DNA from: Modicisalibacter luteus DSM 23508
Lineage (GTDB): Bacteria > Pseudomonadota > Gammaproteobacteria > Pseudomonadales > Halomonadaceae
Assembly: GCF_000378505.1 (NCBI RefSeq)
Contig: NZ_KB899997.1
Coordinates: 160,442-224,441 of the forward strand
Direction: 5' to 3'
DNA: 64,000 bases
The translations under genes and the position numbers were made by a program. Shown piece by piece: positions 34,937 through 43,617 of this stretch. How positions within the stretch are numbered: the first letter of the stretch is position 1; every line of letters begins with the position of its first letter. The notes under the pieces were generated by a model. The model was not told the DNA's origin. It worked only from the letters and a program-made list of their open reading frames with translations, and did no database searches.

Positions 34937-35911
34937 ATGAAACGCCACTCCCTTTCCGCAGCTGCCATGCTGTCCGGTGCCATGTTGGGTGCCGCGACGC
35001 TATCTACACCGGCCATGGCACAAGAGCAGTTCATCACCATCGGTACCGGTGGCCAGACGGGGGTCTACTACGTGGTCGGCCAGTCCATGTGCCGCATGGT
35101 CAACCGCAGCGAAGAGCAGAATATCAAGTGTAACGCGCCTTCCACCGGCGGCTCCGTTGCCAACGTTAACGGCATCAAATCCGATGAGCTGGACATGGGG
35201 GTAGTGCAGTCCGACGTGGCATACCGCGCCTACAACGGTGAAGGCAACTTCGAGCAGCCGTTCAAGGAGCTGCGCTCGGTCTTCTCGATGCATGGCGAGC
35301 CGCTCACCGTGCTGGCGCGTGCCGATGCCGGCATCGATGAGCTCGACGACCTTCAGGGCAAGCGTGTCAACATCGGCAATCCGGGCTCCGGCCAGCGCGC
35401 CACCATGGAAGTGCTGATGGATGCCAAGGGCTGGTCACGCGATGTCTATTCACTGGCCTCCGAGCTGACTGCGGCCGAGCAGGCTGCCGCTCTGGCCGAC
35501 AACAATATCGATGCCATGGTTTATGTGGTGGGCCACCCTAACGGCTCCATCCAGGAAGCGACCACTACCGTCGATTCCAAGCTGGTTCCGCTCGAAGGCG
35601 AAGCTGTCGACCAACTGGTCGAGAAGTATCCTTACTACTCGACGGTGACCATTCCAGGTGGCCTGTACAAAGGTAACCCGGATGACGTCAACACCTTCGG
35701 TGTGATGGCTACCGTGGTCACTGATGAAAATACCGATGCCGACGTGGTCTATGCCACCGTCAAGTCAGTCTTTGAAAACTTTGACCGCTTCAAGCGCCTG
35801 CACCCGGCGTTTGCCAACCTCAAGCCCGAAGAGATGATCAGTAACGGCCTGACTGCACCGCTACACGAAGGGGCGGCACGTTACTACAAGGAGCAAGGCT
35901 GGATCGAATGA
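34937..35911 (+). CDS. TAXI-family TRAP transporter substrate-binding protein
   Basis: This 324-residue periplasmic protein belongs to the TAXI subgroup of TRAP binding proteins, marked by I-G-T-G-G-Q-T-G-V-Y-Y-V-V-G near residues 35-48 and P-S-T-G-G-S-V-A-N-V-N-G-I. A signal peptide of about 28 residues ends A-M-A before QEQF. The core G-K-R-V-N-I-G-N-P-G-S-G-Q-R near 148-160 binds ligand; characterised relatives bind glutamate or similar. ATG 34937 has AGAGGAA six bases upstream. It is followed by a fused permease, as is usual for TAXI systems. Confidence 0.94.
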   Translation: MKRHSLSAAAMLSGAMLGAATLSTPAMAQEQFITIGTGGQTGVYYVVGQSMCRMVNRSEEQNIKCNAPSTGGSVANVNGIKSDELDMGVVQSDVAYRAYNGEGNFEQPFKELRSVFSMHGEPLTVLARADAGIDELDDLQGKRVNIGNPGSGQRATMEVLMDAKGWSRDVYSLASELTAAEQAAALADNNIDAMVYVVGHPNGSIQEATTTVDSKLVPLEGEAVDQLVEKYPYYSTVTIPGGLYKGNPDDVNTFGVMATVVTDENTDADVVYATVKSVFENFDRFKRLHPAFANLKPEEMISNGLTAPLHEGAARYYKEQGWIE

Positions 35912-35946
35912 TCTCCTGACGGAGGCAATCGAGTACCAACCCGGAC

Positions 35947-35980
35947 GATGCGCGGAGCTGATAGCTGCCGCGCATCTTTC
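35947..35980 (+). repeat. Stem-loop between TAXI binding protein and fused permease
   Basis: GATGCGCGG (35947-35955) plus AGCT (35956-35959) pair with AGCT (35963-35966) and CCGCGCATC (35968-35976), with one bulged G, and TTT follows. It sits 35 bases past the binding-protein stop. Partial termination or 3' end protection is likely. Confidence 0.8.
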
Positions 35981-36069
35981 GGTTATGTCGTCTACCGCCG
36001 GTAGGAGACAATACGATGCAAGGCTGTGGATACCGCCTTTTTCCGCTCAGTCTATAGCAGGTTACGAGT

Positions 36070-38661
36070 ATGGCTGAAAACAGCAAGGGCGCCTCGGCGT
36101 CATCCAACGAGTTGGAGGAGCTGGTTGCTGCCAGCGATACCGGCTCGAGAAAGTTGGGCGGAGTGCCCAACAAGATCCTGCTTGGAACGGCCGCTGCATG
36201 GTCGCTGTTCCAGCTCTGGATCGCCTCGCCATTGCCCTTCATCTTCGGGTTTGGTGTCTTCAGTGCCACCGAGTCGCGCTCGATTCACCTGGCCTTTGCC
36301 CTGTTTCTTGCCTACATGGCCTATCCGGCATTCAAGCGCTCACCGCGTGACAGAGTGCCCGTTACTGATTGGGTCTTGGCTGCCGTGGCGGCGTTTGCCG
36401 GTGCCTATCTCTATATTTTCTACGAACAGTTGTCCCAGCGGCCCGGAGCGCCGATTCTTCAGGATGTGATCGTAGCTGTGGTAGGCATCGTCCTCTTGCT
36501 CGAGGCAACGCGCCGTGCCTTGGGGCCACCGCTGATGATCGTGGCGATCGTCTTTCTGGTGTATTCCCTGGCTGGTCCTTACATGCCGGGCATGCTGTCG
36601 CATCGCGGGGTAAGTTTCGAAGCGCTGGCCAATCACCAGTGGCTGACCACCCAAGGGGTATTCGGCATCGCCCTTGGCGTGTCGACGAGTTTCGTTTTCC
36701 TGTTCGTGCTATTCGGCGCCTTGCTCGATAAGGCCGGTGCCGGCAACTATTTCATCAAGGTCGCGTTTTCACTGTTGGGCCACTACCGTGGCGGGCCGGC
36801 TAAAGCTGCCGTGGTGGCCTCGGGCATGACCGGCCTGATTTCCGGCTCTTCCATTGCCAATACGGTGACTACCGGCACCTTCACCATTCCGATGATGAAG
36901 CGTGTCGGTTTTTCCTCCGAGAAGGCCGGTGCTGTCGAGGTGGCTTCCTCGGTCAACGGGCAGATCATGCCGCCAGTGATGGGCGCTGCCGCGTTTCTGA
37001 TGGTGGAATATGTCGGTATTTCTTATGTCGAGGTTATCAAGCATGCCTTCCTGCCTGCGCTGATTTCCTACATCGCCCTGATTTATATCGTGCATCTGGA
37101 AGCCCTCAAGGCCGGTATGCAGGGGCTGGAGAGCAGCAATCCGGCCAAGCCGTTTCTGCGCAAGGTTATCGGCTTCCTGACGGGCCTGATTGCGCTGATG
37201 GCGCTGTCCTTCATCGTCTACTACGGCCTGGGCTGGCTCAAGCCGGTGCTCGGCGATACCACGCCGTGGGTAGTTTCTGTTGCGCTCGGGGTGGTCTATG
37301 TCGGCCTGCTGAAGGTGGGATCGCGCTACCCCGAACTGGAAATAGATGATCCCGGCCAGGAGACCATGACACTTCCGCAGACCAAGCCGACAGTCATGGT
37401 CGGGTTGCACTATATTTTGCCGGTTATCGTGCTGGTCTGGTGCCTGATGGTCGAGCGCCTGTCACCGGGGCTGTCGGCTTTCTGGGCCACGGTTCTGATG
37501 ATCTTTATCATGCTGACCCAGCGTCCCTTGATGGCCATTTTCCGGGGCCGTAGCGACATGGCGTCGGATATCAAGAACGGGTTTATCGATCTTTGGGATG
37601 GCCTGATTGCCGGTGCTCGCAACATGATCGGTATCGGTATTGCCACGGCCGCGGCTGGTATCATTGTTGGGGCCGTCTCGCAGACCGGGGTCGGGCTAGT
37701 CCTGGCTGATCTGGTTGAAACCCTGTCGATGGGCAACCTGATGCTCATGCTGTTGCTGACGGCAGTGTTGAGCCTGATTCTGGGTATGGGGCTGCCGACC
37801 ACAGCGAATTACATAGTCGTATCGGCCCTGCTGGCGCCGGTTATCGTATCCTTGGGCCAGCAGAACGGGTTGATCGTGCCGTTGATCGCCGTACACCTGT
37901 TCGTGTTCTACTTCGGAATCATGGCGGATGTTACGCCTCCGGTTGGCCTGGCGTCGTTTGCGGCGGCGGCAGTATCGGGCGGTGATCCGATACGCACCGG
38001 CTTCCAGGCGTTCTATTACAGTCTGCGTACCGCGGCGTTGCCGTTCTTGTTCATCTTCAACACCGATCTGTTGCTGATCGATGTCTCACTCTTGCAAGGT
38101 GTGGTGATCTTTTTCATCGCCACCGTGGCCATGCTGATCTTCGCCGCCGCTACGCAGGGGTACATGCTGACACGCAACCGCTGGTACGAGAGCCTGCTCT
38201 TGTTGCTAGTCGCGTTCACGCTGTTTCGGCCCGGGTTCTGGATGGACATGATCCACGATCCGTACCGTGACGTCCCGCCATCGCAGTTCGAGCAGGCGAT
38301 GGGCAATGTGGATGAAGGCAGTAACCTGCGGGTACGCATTGAGGGGCTTGATGCGTATGGCAACCCGACCAGTTTCGTGGTCCTGGTACCAGTGCCGGAT
38401 GGCGAGACAGGTGCCGAGCGTATGGAGAGTCTTGGGCTGCAGCTGATGGAAGAAGATGGACAGACGCTGGTCGACATGACCACGTTCGGCAGCCAAGCTG
38501 AAGAGCTGGGCTTCGAGTTCGATCAGCAGATCGTCTCCGTCAGGGCACCGGTAGAACGCTGGTCCAAAGAGTGGATGTGGATTCCAGGGCTTGCGGTATT
38601 CGCTCTGGTGGTGCTGCTGCAGCGACGCCGCAGCAAGAGGACAGCGACAGCGCCTGCCTGA
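36070..38661 (+). CDS. TAXI TRAP transporter fused permease (4TM/12TM) with C-terminal extension
   Basis: This 863-residue inner-membrane protein fuses the DctQ-like four-helix and DctM-like twelve-helix parts, as in TAXI TRAP systems. The M part includes S-G-M-T-G-L-I-S-G-S-S-I-A-N-T-V near residues 252-267, V-N-G-Q-I-M-P-P-V-M-G-A-A-A-F, and L-G-M-G-L-P-T-T-A-N-Y. After the last transporter helices comes an extra region of about 140 residues: a soluble part (from about M-I-H-D-P-Y to W-S-K-E-W) and a final helix with a basic tail (R-R-R-S-K-R). This fits the DUF3394-type extension seen on some TAXI permeases. Its role is unknown. Confidence 0.93.
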   Translation: MAENSKGASASSNELEELVAASDTGSRKLGGVPNKILLGTAAAWSLFQLWIASPLPFIFGFGVFSATESRSIHLAFALFLAYMAYPAFKRSPRDRVPVTDWVLAAVAAFAGAYLYIFYEQLSQRPGAPILQDVIVAVVGIVLLLEATRRALGPPLMIVAIVFLVYSLAGPYMPGMLSHRGVSFEALANHQWLTTQGVFGIALGVSTSFVFLFVLFGALLDKAGAGNYFIKVAFSLLGHYRGGPAKAAVVASGMTGLISGSSIANTVTTGTFTIPMMKRVGFSSEKAGAVEVASSVNGQIMPPVMGAAAFLMVEYVGISYVEVIKHAFLPALISYIALIYIVHLEALKAGMQGLESSNPAKPFLRKVIGFLTGLIALMALSFIVYYGLGWLKPVLGDTTPWVVSVALGVVYVGLLKVGSRYPELEIDDPGQETMTLPQTKPTVMVGLHYILPVIVLVWCLMVERLSPGLSAFWATVLMIFIMLTQRPLMAIFRGRSDMASDIKNGFIDLWDGLIAGARNMIGIGIATAAAGIIVGAVSQTGVGLVLADLVETLSMGNLMLMLLLTAVLSLILGMGLPTTANYIVVSALLAPVIVSLGQQNGLIVPLIAVHLFVFYFGIMADVTPPVGLASFAAAAVSGGDPIRTGFQAFYYSLRTAALPFLFIFNTDLLLIDVSLLQGVVIFFIATVAMLIFAAATQGYMLTRNRWYESLLLLLVAFTLFRPGFWMDMIHDPYRDVPPSQFEQAMGNVDEGSNLRVRIEGLDAYGNPTSFVVLVPVPDGETGAERMESLGLQLMEEDGQTLVDMTTFGSQAEELGFEFDQQIVSVRAPVERWSKEWMWIPGLAVFALVVLLQRRRSKRTATAPA

Positions 38662-39036
38662 GGTGTCCCAATACGCGAAAGCTCTATCCGGCTCATCGAT
38701 CTGAACATGACGAGTCTTGGTAAAAAGCGGTAACGCGAATGCCCGGCCTATGCCGGGCATTTTCGTTTGCATGGGTCTTGAGCAGGGGAGACCGAGGCGC
38801 TGGCTCGCTGGGTGGCATACCTTGATTAATTCATGTCCAGACCGACCTGCCGATTCGGTATCCTCGCGTTGCGTCGGCTACATTGAAAGGAAGGGCGGAG
38901 GCCGGGTATCCCCTCCTCGCTAGCCTACCCACACCTTCCTACCCGGATTTGCCCTACCGCAACCCGCAACCGCGTACTGCACCGAGGCTCTTATCCCGTG
39001 TCAAACCGCCGCCATGCCTCGGTAGGGGGTAACGCT
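38662..39036. other. Gene-free gap after the TAXI operon
   Basis: 375 bases contain a terminator (38738-38763) and then GC-rich, featureless sequence up to the DUF2189 gene. The 38717-38923 open frame includes the terminator hairpin and is not a gene. Confidence 0.5.
38738..38763 (+). terminator. Intrinsic terminator of the TAXI operon
   Basis: AATGCCCGGC (38738-38747), loop CTAT, GCCGGGCATT (38752-38761), followed by TT. Confidence 0.88.
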
Positions 39037-39861
39037 ATGAAAGCAGCAGCTACCAGGAATATTCCTCTCTCTCGAACCAATGCGCAGCTTGTCATACGGG
39101 ACATTGACCTACAGCGACCTCGACGATGGTTAATGGCAGGGATCAACGATTTTCGCGCCGCCATGTCGGTCAGCCTGGCTTACGGCCTGCTCTGGGTCGG
39201 GTTGAGTTTGGCCGTCACGGCAGGGGGCTTTGCGTTGGGGCTCTGGCACTGGTTGTTGCCAATGGTTGCTGGCTTCATGTTTCTAGGGCCACTGGTAGCT
39301 GTCGGATCTTATGGAATCAGCCGCCGTCTTGGCGAGGGAGGTCAGCCTACGCTGGGCGATGCCTTCGGAGCCTGGATGTCACATACCGGGCAATTGGCAA
39401 TGATGGGAGTCATGATGGTGATTTTCTTCATGGCCTGGATCCGAACGGCGACACTGCTGTTTGCCCTGTTCTTCGGTTACTACATTCCCAGTCCGGAGAC
39501 GTTCTATATCGATTTGTTCACGACAACCGAAGGAATCGGCATGCTAGTGGTGGGGTCCGGTATTGGCGCTGTGCTCGCTTTCGGGGCGTTTTCCATCAGT
39601 GTGGTTGCCATTCCTACGCTGCTGGATCGCGACCTGACATTCATGGAAGGCATCGAGGCCAGCGTAAAGAGTGTGGCCCGTAATTTTCGTCCCATGCTGC
39701 TCTGGGCGGCTATGTTGACTGGGTGCACAGTGATCGGCATGGCCACGTTCTATATCGGACTGGCCGTGATCCTGCCCGTACTTGGCTATGCATCGTGGCA
39801 CGCCTATGAGGATCTGGTCGGGATCGAACGAAACGGGAGTCCCGTGAAGTCGAGCGTTTAA
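39037..39861 (+). CDS. DUF2189 domain-containing membrane protein
   Basis: This 274-residue protein has six hydrophobic segments and matches DUF2189 proteins: R-P-R-R-W-L-M-A-G-I-N-D-F-R near residues 26-39, F-M-F-L-G-P-L-V-A-V-G-S-Y-G-I-S-R, and S-V-V-A-I-P-T-L-L-D-R-D-L-T. The function of the family is not known; it is found in the inner membrane of many proteobacteria. ATG 39037 is chosen because GGGGG lies upstream; the frame is open to 38998. A strong terminator follows. Confidence 0.85.
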   Translation: MKAAATRNIPLSRTNAQLVIRDIDLQRPRRWLMAGINDFRAAMSVSLAYGLLWVGLSLAVTAGGFALGLWHWLLPMVAGFMFLGPLVAVGSYGISRRLGEGGQPTLGDAFGAWMSHTGQLAMMGVMMVIFFMAWIRTATLLFALFFGYYIPSPETFYIDLFTTTEGIGMLVVGSGIGAVLAFGAFSISVVAIPTLLDRDLTFMEGIEASVKSVARNFRPMLLWAAMLTGCTVIGMATFYIGLAVILPVLGYASWHAYEDLVGIERNGSPVKSSV

Positions 39862-39877
39862 CTTATTGCCTGAAACG

Positions 39878-39907
39878 AAGAACCCCACCGTTAGGTGGGG
39901 TTCTTTT
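39878..39907 (+). terminator. Intrinsic terminator after the DUF2189 gene
   Basis: AAGAACCCCACC (39878-39889), loop GTTA, GGTGGGGTTCTT (39894-39905), then TT. It also lies downstream of the convergent cold-shock gene. Confidence 0.93.
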
Positions 39908-39985
39908 AGCACTCTTGTAAGAGTGCCGATCAGCCTGGCATGAATGAATCATGCTTCGTGATGCATGCAAATGGCATGCATTCGA

Positions 39986-40189
39986 TTAGATGGGCTTGAT
40001 CTTGGAAGCCTGAAGGCCTTTCTTGCCCTGAGTGACTTCGAAGGAGACCTTCTGGCCATCCTGCAGGGACTTGAAGCCGTCAGCCTGAATTTCTGAGAAG
40101 TGAGCGAACAGGTCGTCACCGCCGTCGTCTGGAGAGATGAAGCCGAAACCTTTGGTATCGTTGAACCACTTGACAGTGCCAGTTGCCAT
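39986..40189 (-). CDS. Cold-shock domain protein (first copy)
   Basis: This 67-residue protein is a CspA-family single-stranded nucleic acid-binding protein. RNP1 (K-G-F-G-F-I) and RNP2 (D-L-F-A-H-F) are both intact, and the length is the family norm. ATG 40189 starts M-A-T-G-T-V-K-W-F; the open frame upstream is leader. It acts as an RNA chaperone in the cytoplasm. It is nearly identical to the copy at 40500-40706, differing at only a few positions (for example D versus E after IQA). Confidence 0.96.
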   Translation of the reverse strand: MATGTVKWFNDTKGFGFISPDDGGDDLFAHFSEIQADGFKSLQDGQKVSFEVTQGKKGLQASKIKPI

Positions 40190-40422
40190 TGTCGATTTCC
40201 TTGATGTTACTGAGGTGTTGATGAGATTGCGGGACATTATCCGTCAATCGTCAGTGCGAGGCTTATATGCCAGAGAAACGCGCACGAGGATGTTCCAAGG
40301 GAATCGATCACAACTGACGTCATTCTGCCTACAAACCAACGAAGCTGAGCATGCGGCTTCAGCGAAAAATCGTCAAGCATTATTTTTTTCATGCGTTAGC
40401 ATGAGAAAAATGAGGGGGCCAT

Positions 40423-40453
40423 AAAAAAGGCCCGCCGAAGCGGGCCTTTTTTT
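40423..40453 (-). terminator. Intrinsic terminator of the second cold-shock gene
   Basis: A GC-rich stem (GGCCCGC with GCGGGCC) and a CGAA loop are flanked by six A on the left and seven T on the right, so it is strong on both strands. On the minus strand it terminates the cold-shock gene ending at 40500 and isolates it from the next copy. Confidence 0.95.
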
Positions 40454-40499
40454 ACAACGGGCAACCAATGGGGTGCCGTTGCCGTCAAGCCAGCAGCGC

Positions 40500-40706
40500 T
40501 TAGCTAACGGGCTTGATGTTGGCGGCCTGAAGGCCTTTCTTGCCCTGAGTCACCTCGAAGGAGACCTTCTGGCCGTCCTGCAGGGTTTTGAAGCCTTCAG
40601 CCTGAATCTCTGAGAAGTGGGCGAAGAGATCATCACCACCGTCGTCCGGAGAGATGAAGCCGAAGCCCTTGGTGTCGTTGAACCACTTGACGGTGCCAGT
40701 TGCCAT
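40500..40706 (-). CDS. Cold-shock domain protein (second copy)
   Basis: This 68-residue CspA-family protein is a tandem paralogue of the gene at 39986-40189, with the same RNP1 and RNP2 motifs. Most differences are conservative and the C-terminus is one residue longer (P-V-S). The two genes are on the same strand, 310 bases apart, each with its own leader, and a terminator lies between them, so they can be regulated separately, for example in response to temperature. Confidence 0.96.
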   Translation of the reverse strand: MATGTVKWFNDTKGFGFISPDDGGDDLFAHFSEIQAEGFKTLQDGQKVSFEVTQGKKGLQAANIKPVS

Positions 40707-40963
40707 GTTTCGATTTCCTTAACTAACTAATAATGGTGCTGGGCAGGAAAGGCGCTAGCCTTACCGTAATGCCCGTAATGCGTGGTTAGGTAAGGTAAGG
40801 GATGCGCTTTGGATTCATCGAGGGAGTCGATAAAAACTGGCGCAATTGTTACCTGCTAACCAACACAGCGGTTGATACACCGTTTCCTGCTACCACGACA
40901 ATCTACGTTGTGAATGGATTACACGTTACGATGCCCCGCAAAAACACCATAGATGGAAATCGC

Positions 40964-41803
40964 ATGAACGTCCAGAACGTCGATTATACCCAGCCCGACG
41001 CCGCCGCATGCTTCGTTCAATCGCTGAGAGAGACTGGCTTCGGTGTGCTGCGCAATCATCCGATACCCACCGAACTGGTGAGCTCGATCTACCGAGATTG
41101 GCTGGCTTTTTTCAACAGCGCTGAGAAGTCCGAGTGGCGCTACGACCAGGGGCGGCAGGATGGCTACTTTCCACCTGACGTTTCGGAAACAGCCAAAGGG
41201 CATGCCTTCAAGGATCTCAAGGAGTATTACCACGTCTACCCTTGGGGGCGCATTCCCGATTCGTTGCGCGATGATATTCTCGACTACTATCGCCGCGCTA
41301 ATGAGGTCGCATCGACGCTACTCGGCTGGGTCGAGTCAGAGACACCGCCTGACATCGCACTAAATTATAGCGAGCCGCTCTCGCAAATGATCGAGGGTAG
41401 CCAGCAAACGCTGCTTCGCGTGCTACATTATCCGCCGCTCAGCGGGAGTGAGCAGCCCGGTGCGGTACGCGCTGCCGCTCATGAGGATATCAATCTGCTA
41501 ACGGTGTTGCCGGCCGCTAACGAGCCGGGGCTGGAAGTCCGTGGCGGCGACGGCACCTGGTACGAAGTTCCCTGCGACCCCGGCCAACTGGTCATCAACG
41601 TTGGCGACATGTTGCAGGAAGCGTCGCAAGGGTATTTTCCGTCGACGACGCACCGGGTAACGAACCCTCTTGGCGAGGCACGTCTCCATTCGCGCCTTTC
41701 GTTGCCGCTATTCCTCCACCCGAGACCCGAAGTTGTACTGTCGTCACGGCACACTGCCGACAGTTACCTGAAGGAACGTTTACGAGAGCTTGGCGTCATT
41801 TAA
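40964..41803 (+). CDS. 2-oxoglutarate/Fe(II)-dependent oxygenase (isopenicillin N synthase-like)
   Basis: This 279-residue protein has the full double-stranded beta-helix signature: iron ligands H173 and D175 (H-E-D), H230, and the 2-oxoglutarate-binding R244-x-S246. The N-terminal R-E-T-G-F-G-V-L-R-N-H segment matches the DIOX_N region of the isopenicillin N synthase/flavanone group. These enzymes hydroxylate or desaturate small molecules using O2 and 2-oxoglutarate. Substrate unknown. The frame is open from 40802, but the product resemblance begins at about ATG 40964, where GGAA is upstream; ATG 40931 is an alternative. Confidence 0.85.
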   Translation: MNVQNVDYTQPDAAACFVQSLRETGFGVLRNHPIPTELVSSIYRDWLAFFNSAEKSEWRYDQGRQDGYFPPDVSETAKGHAFKDLKEYYHVYPWGRIPDSLRDDILDYYRRANEVASTLLGWVESETPPDIALNYSEPLSQMIEGSQQTLLRVLHYPPLSGSEQPGAVRAAAHEDINLLTVLPAANEPGLEVRGGDGTWYEVPCDPGQLVINVGDMLQEASQGYFPSTTHRVTNPLGEARLHSRLSLPLFLHPRPEVVLSSRHTADSYLKERLRELGVI

Positions 41804-41857
41804 CCGTTGGGCTACGCCATGATGGGCGAAATTCTTGTGTTGAGGCTAGGAGGGAAG

Positions 41858-42277
41858 ATGGTTCAATTGTCATCCAACGATACGCATAGCAAGGCAGTCG
41901 GTTATCTGCTTTGGATATTTGGTTTCACCGGCGCGCACCGCTTCTATTACGGTAAGCCGGTCACCGGCACGATCTGGTTCTTCACGTTCGGTCTGTTCTT
42001 GATCGGCTGGCTGATCGACCTGTTCCTGATTCCGAGCATGGACCGTGAGGCCGACTTGCGGTTTCAGGCCGGCCCCACCAACTATACTGTGGCATGGGTG
42101 TTGCTGACGTTCCTTGGGGTGCTAGGCCTTCATCGCATGTACATGGGCAAGTGGTTAACCGGCTTGCTGTATCTATTGACTGGAGGCCTGTTCTTGATCG
42201 GGGTGCTGTATGACTTCTGGACACTGAACGATCAGATCTCCCTGAAGCACTCGCGTCGCGAGATCTTCAGCCACTGA
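41858..42277 (+). CDS. Protein with two tandem TM2 domains
   Basis: This 139-residue membrane protein contains two consecutive TM2 modules: G-F-T-G-A-H-R-F-Y-Y-G-K near residues 24-35 with the helix pair to I-D-L-F-L-I-P, and F-L-G-V-L-G-L-H-R-M-Y-M-G-K further on with a second helix pair ending L-Y-D-F-W-T-L. TM2 is usually found once per protein. The role is unknown. AGGAGGG is five bases before ATG 41858. It sits 54 bases after the oxygenase gene, possibly co-transcribed. Confidence 0.9.
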   Translation: MVQLSSNDTHSKAVGYLLWIFGFTGAHRFYYGKPVTGTIWFFTFGLFLIGWLIDLFLIPSMDREADLRFQAGPTNYTVAWVLLTFLGVLGLHRMYMGKWLTGLLYLLTGGLFLIGVLYDFWTLNDQISLKHSRREIFSH

Positions 42278-42327
42278 GGCCATTGGAAGTGGCACGGGAC
42301 TGTCACCATTCGCCGGGAGGGACAGGG

Positions 42328-42915
42328 ATGACCCGCCAGAAAGCGTTAACTGACCTGCTGAAGCAGCTCGATGGAATACCCACGAGTCGGCGTATTCATT
42401 TGCAGGACATCATCGATAATTTCAATTCCCGCGGCTTCGGGCCATTGCTGGTATTGCCCGGATTGATCGTTTTGTTGCCAACCGGGGCCATACCCGGCGT
42501 GCCGAGCCTTTGCGGGCTGTTCATTGCCATGGTGGCAGGCCAGCTCGTGCTTGGTAAATCGAGCCCCTGGCTGCCCAGACGCCTGGGGCAGCGAGGTTTC
42601 GATCACGACAAGTTTCACCGTGGAGTCAAGTGGGTCACGCCATGGACGGCTCGATTCGATAAACTGCTCAAGCCGCGCATGATGGGGCTGGTCAATCCGC
42701 TTTCGCGGCGACTGGTGGCAGTCCTGGCGGTGATCCTTGCCCTGAGCATGATTCCCCTCGAACTGCTGCCGTTTGCGGCGGCGATACCGGCGCTAGCCAT
42801 CGTCCTGATGGGGCTGGGGTTGGTAGCCGATGATGGGTTGATGCTGATGCTGGGCATTGCAGCCGTTGTCATTGGTGGCTTCGCGATTTGGCGTTGGTTG
42901 CTTCCCATGTCTTGA
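42328..42915 (+). CDS. ExoD-family membrane protein
   Basis: This 195-residue inner-membrane protein matches the ExoD family (named for exopolysaccharide production in rhizobia): a soluble N-terminal part with L-L-K-Q-L-D-G-I, the F-N-S-R-G-F-G-P-L-L-V-L-P-G-L segment, P-T-G-A-I-P-G-V-P-S near 56-65, and hydrophobic C-terminal helices. The molecular function is unclear. GGGAGG precedes ATG 42328. It lies between the TM2-type gene and a LysE-type exporter on the same strand, with short gaps. Confidence 0.87.
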   Translation: MTRQKALTDLLKQLDGIPTSRRIHLQDIIDNFNSRGFGPLLVLPGLIVLLPTGAIPGVPSLCGLFIAMVAGQLVLGKSSPWLPRRLGQRGFDHDKFHRGVKWVTPWTARFDKLLKPRMMGLVNPLSRRLVAVLAVILALSMIPLELLPFAAAIPALAIVLMGLGLVADDGLMLMLGIAAVVIGGFAIWRWLLPMS

Positions 42916-42927
42916 TTCGAGAAATAC

Positions 42928-43569
42928 ATGTTGATCGATGCGCAGTTTCTCTCCTTCGTGCTGGCCATCACGTTGCTGAGCATGACGCCTGGTGTAGATA
43001 CCCTTCTTGTGATTCGCAATACTGCTCGCGGTGGCGTACGCGATGGCGTTGTAACCAGTCTGGCCATCTGCCTTGGCCTGTTCGTCCATGCCTCGGTATC
43101 GGCGTTAGGAATTTCTCTAATCCTGCTGCAGTCGGCCTGGGCATTCGGCGTACTCAAGCTGCTGGGAGCTGCCTATCTCGTATGGCTGGGCATGCAAAGC
43201 CTGCTGAGTGCGCGGCGTGGCAATCCACTGCCTGTTTCAGGGCTCGAGTCAGCCCGGCGCGACGTCTCGCTGTGGCTGCCGGTACGTGAAGGGTTCCTGT
43301 CGAATGTGCTCAATCCCAAGACCATTGTTTTTTATATGGCGTTCCTTCCGCAGTTCATCGCTCCCGGCGACCCGGCGCTACTCAAGTCGCTGTGGCTGGC
43401 CCTGGTGCATTTCGTCATCGCCAACCTTTGGCAAATCGCTATCGTGCTGATGGTCGGTAAGGCGGGGCATTGGCTGGCCAAACGCAGCGTCTCACGAACG
43501 CTCGACGGCGTGACCGGGGTCGTACTGGTGGCCTTCGGTGTCAAGCTGGCCTTGCAGCAACGTCCCTGA
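42928..43569 (+). CDS. LysE/RhtB-family amino-acid exporter
   Basis: This 213-residue inner-membrane protein has six hydrophobic segments and LysE/RhtB marks: the N-terminal T-P-G-V-D-T-L-L-V-I-R-N near residues 20-31, K-L-L-G-A-A-Y-L-V-W-L-G around 75-87, and F-L-S-N-V-L-N-P-K-T-I-V-F-Y near 122-135. Such transporters export amino acids or derivatives such as homoserine lactones. Substrate unknown. It is convergent with slt. Confidence 0.9.
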   Translation: MLIDAQFLSFVLAITLLSMTPGVDTLLVIRNTARGGVRDGVVTSLAICLGLFVHASVSALGISLILLQSAWAFGVLKLLGAAYLVWLGMQSLLSARRGNPLPVSGLESARRDVSLWLPVREGFLSNVLNPKTIVFYMAFLPQFIAPGDPALLKSLWLALVHFVIANLWQIAIVLMVGKAGHWLAKRSVSRTLDGVTGVVLVAFGVKLALQQRP

Positions 43570-43575
43570 CAATGA

Positions 43576-43599
43576 CGACCGCGCCCAAGGGCGCGGTCG
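43576..43599. terminator. Hairpin between convergent lysE-type and slt genes
   Basis: CGACCGCGCCC (43576-43586) and GGGCGCGGTCG (43589-43599) form a GC-rich hairpin with minimal loop. It lacks a T-tract but sits between two gene ends. Confidence 0.6.
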
Positions 43600-43617
43600 C
43601 TCAGTCGGGGCGGAGGC

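Noticed and set aside
39909..39926. Inverted repeat GCACTCTT/AAGAGTGC as an extra cold-shock terminator
   Set aside because: The loop would be two bases and no T-tract follows on either strand; the adjacent hairpin at 39878-39907 is the better terminator.
40802..40963. N-terminal extension of the 2OG-Fe(II) oxygenase
   Set aside because: The extra 54 residues do not resemble the family and include promoter-like sequence; ATG 40964 gives the normal length.
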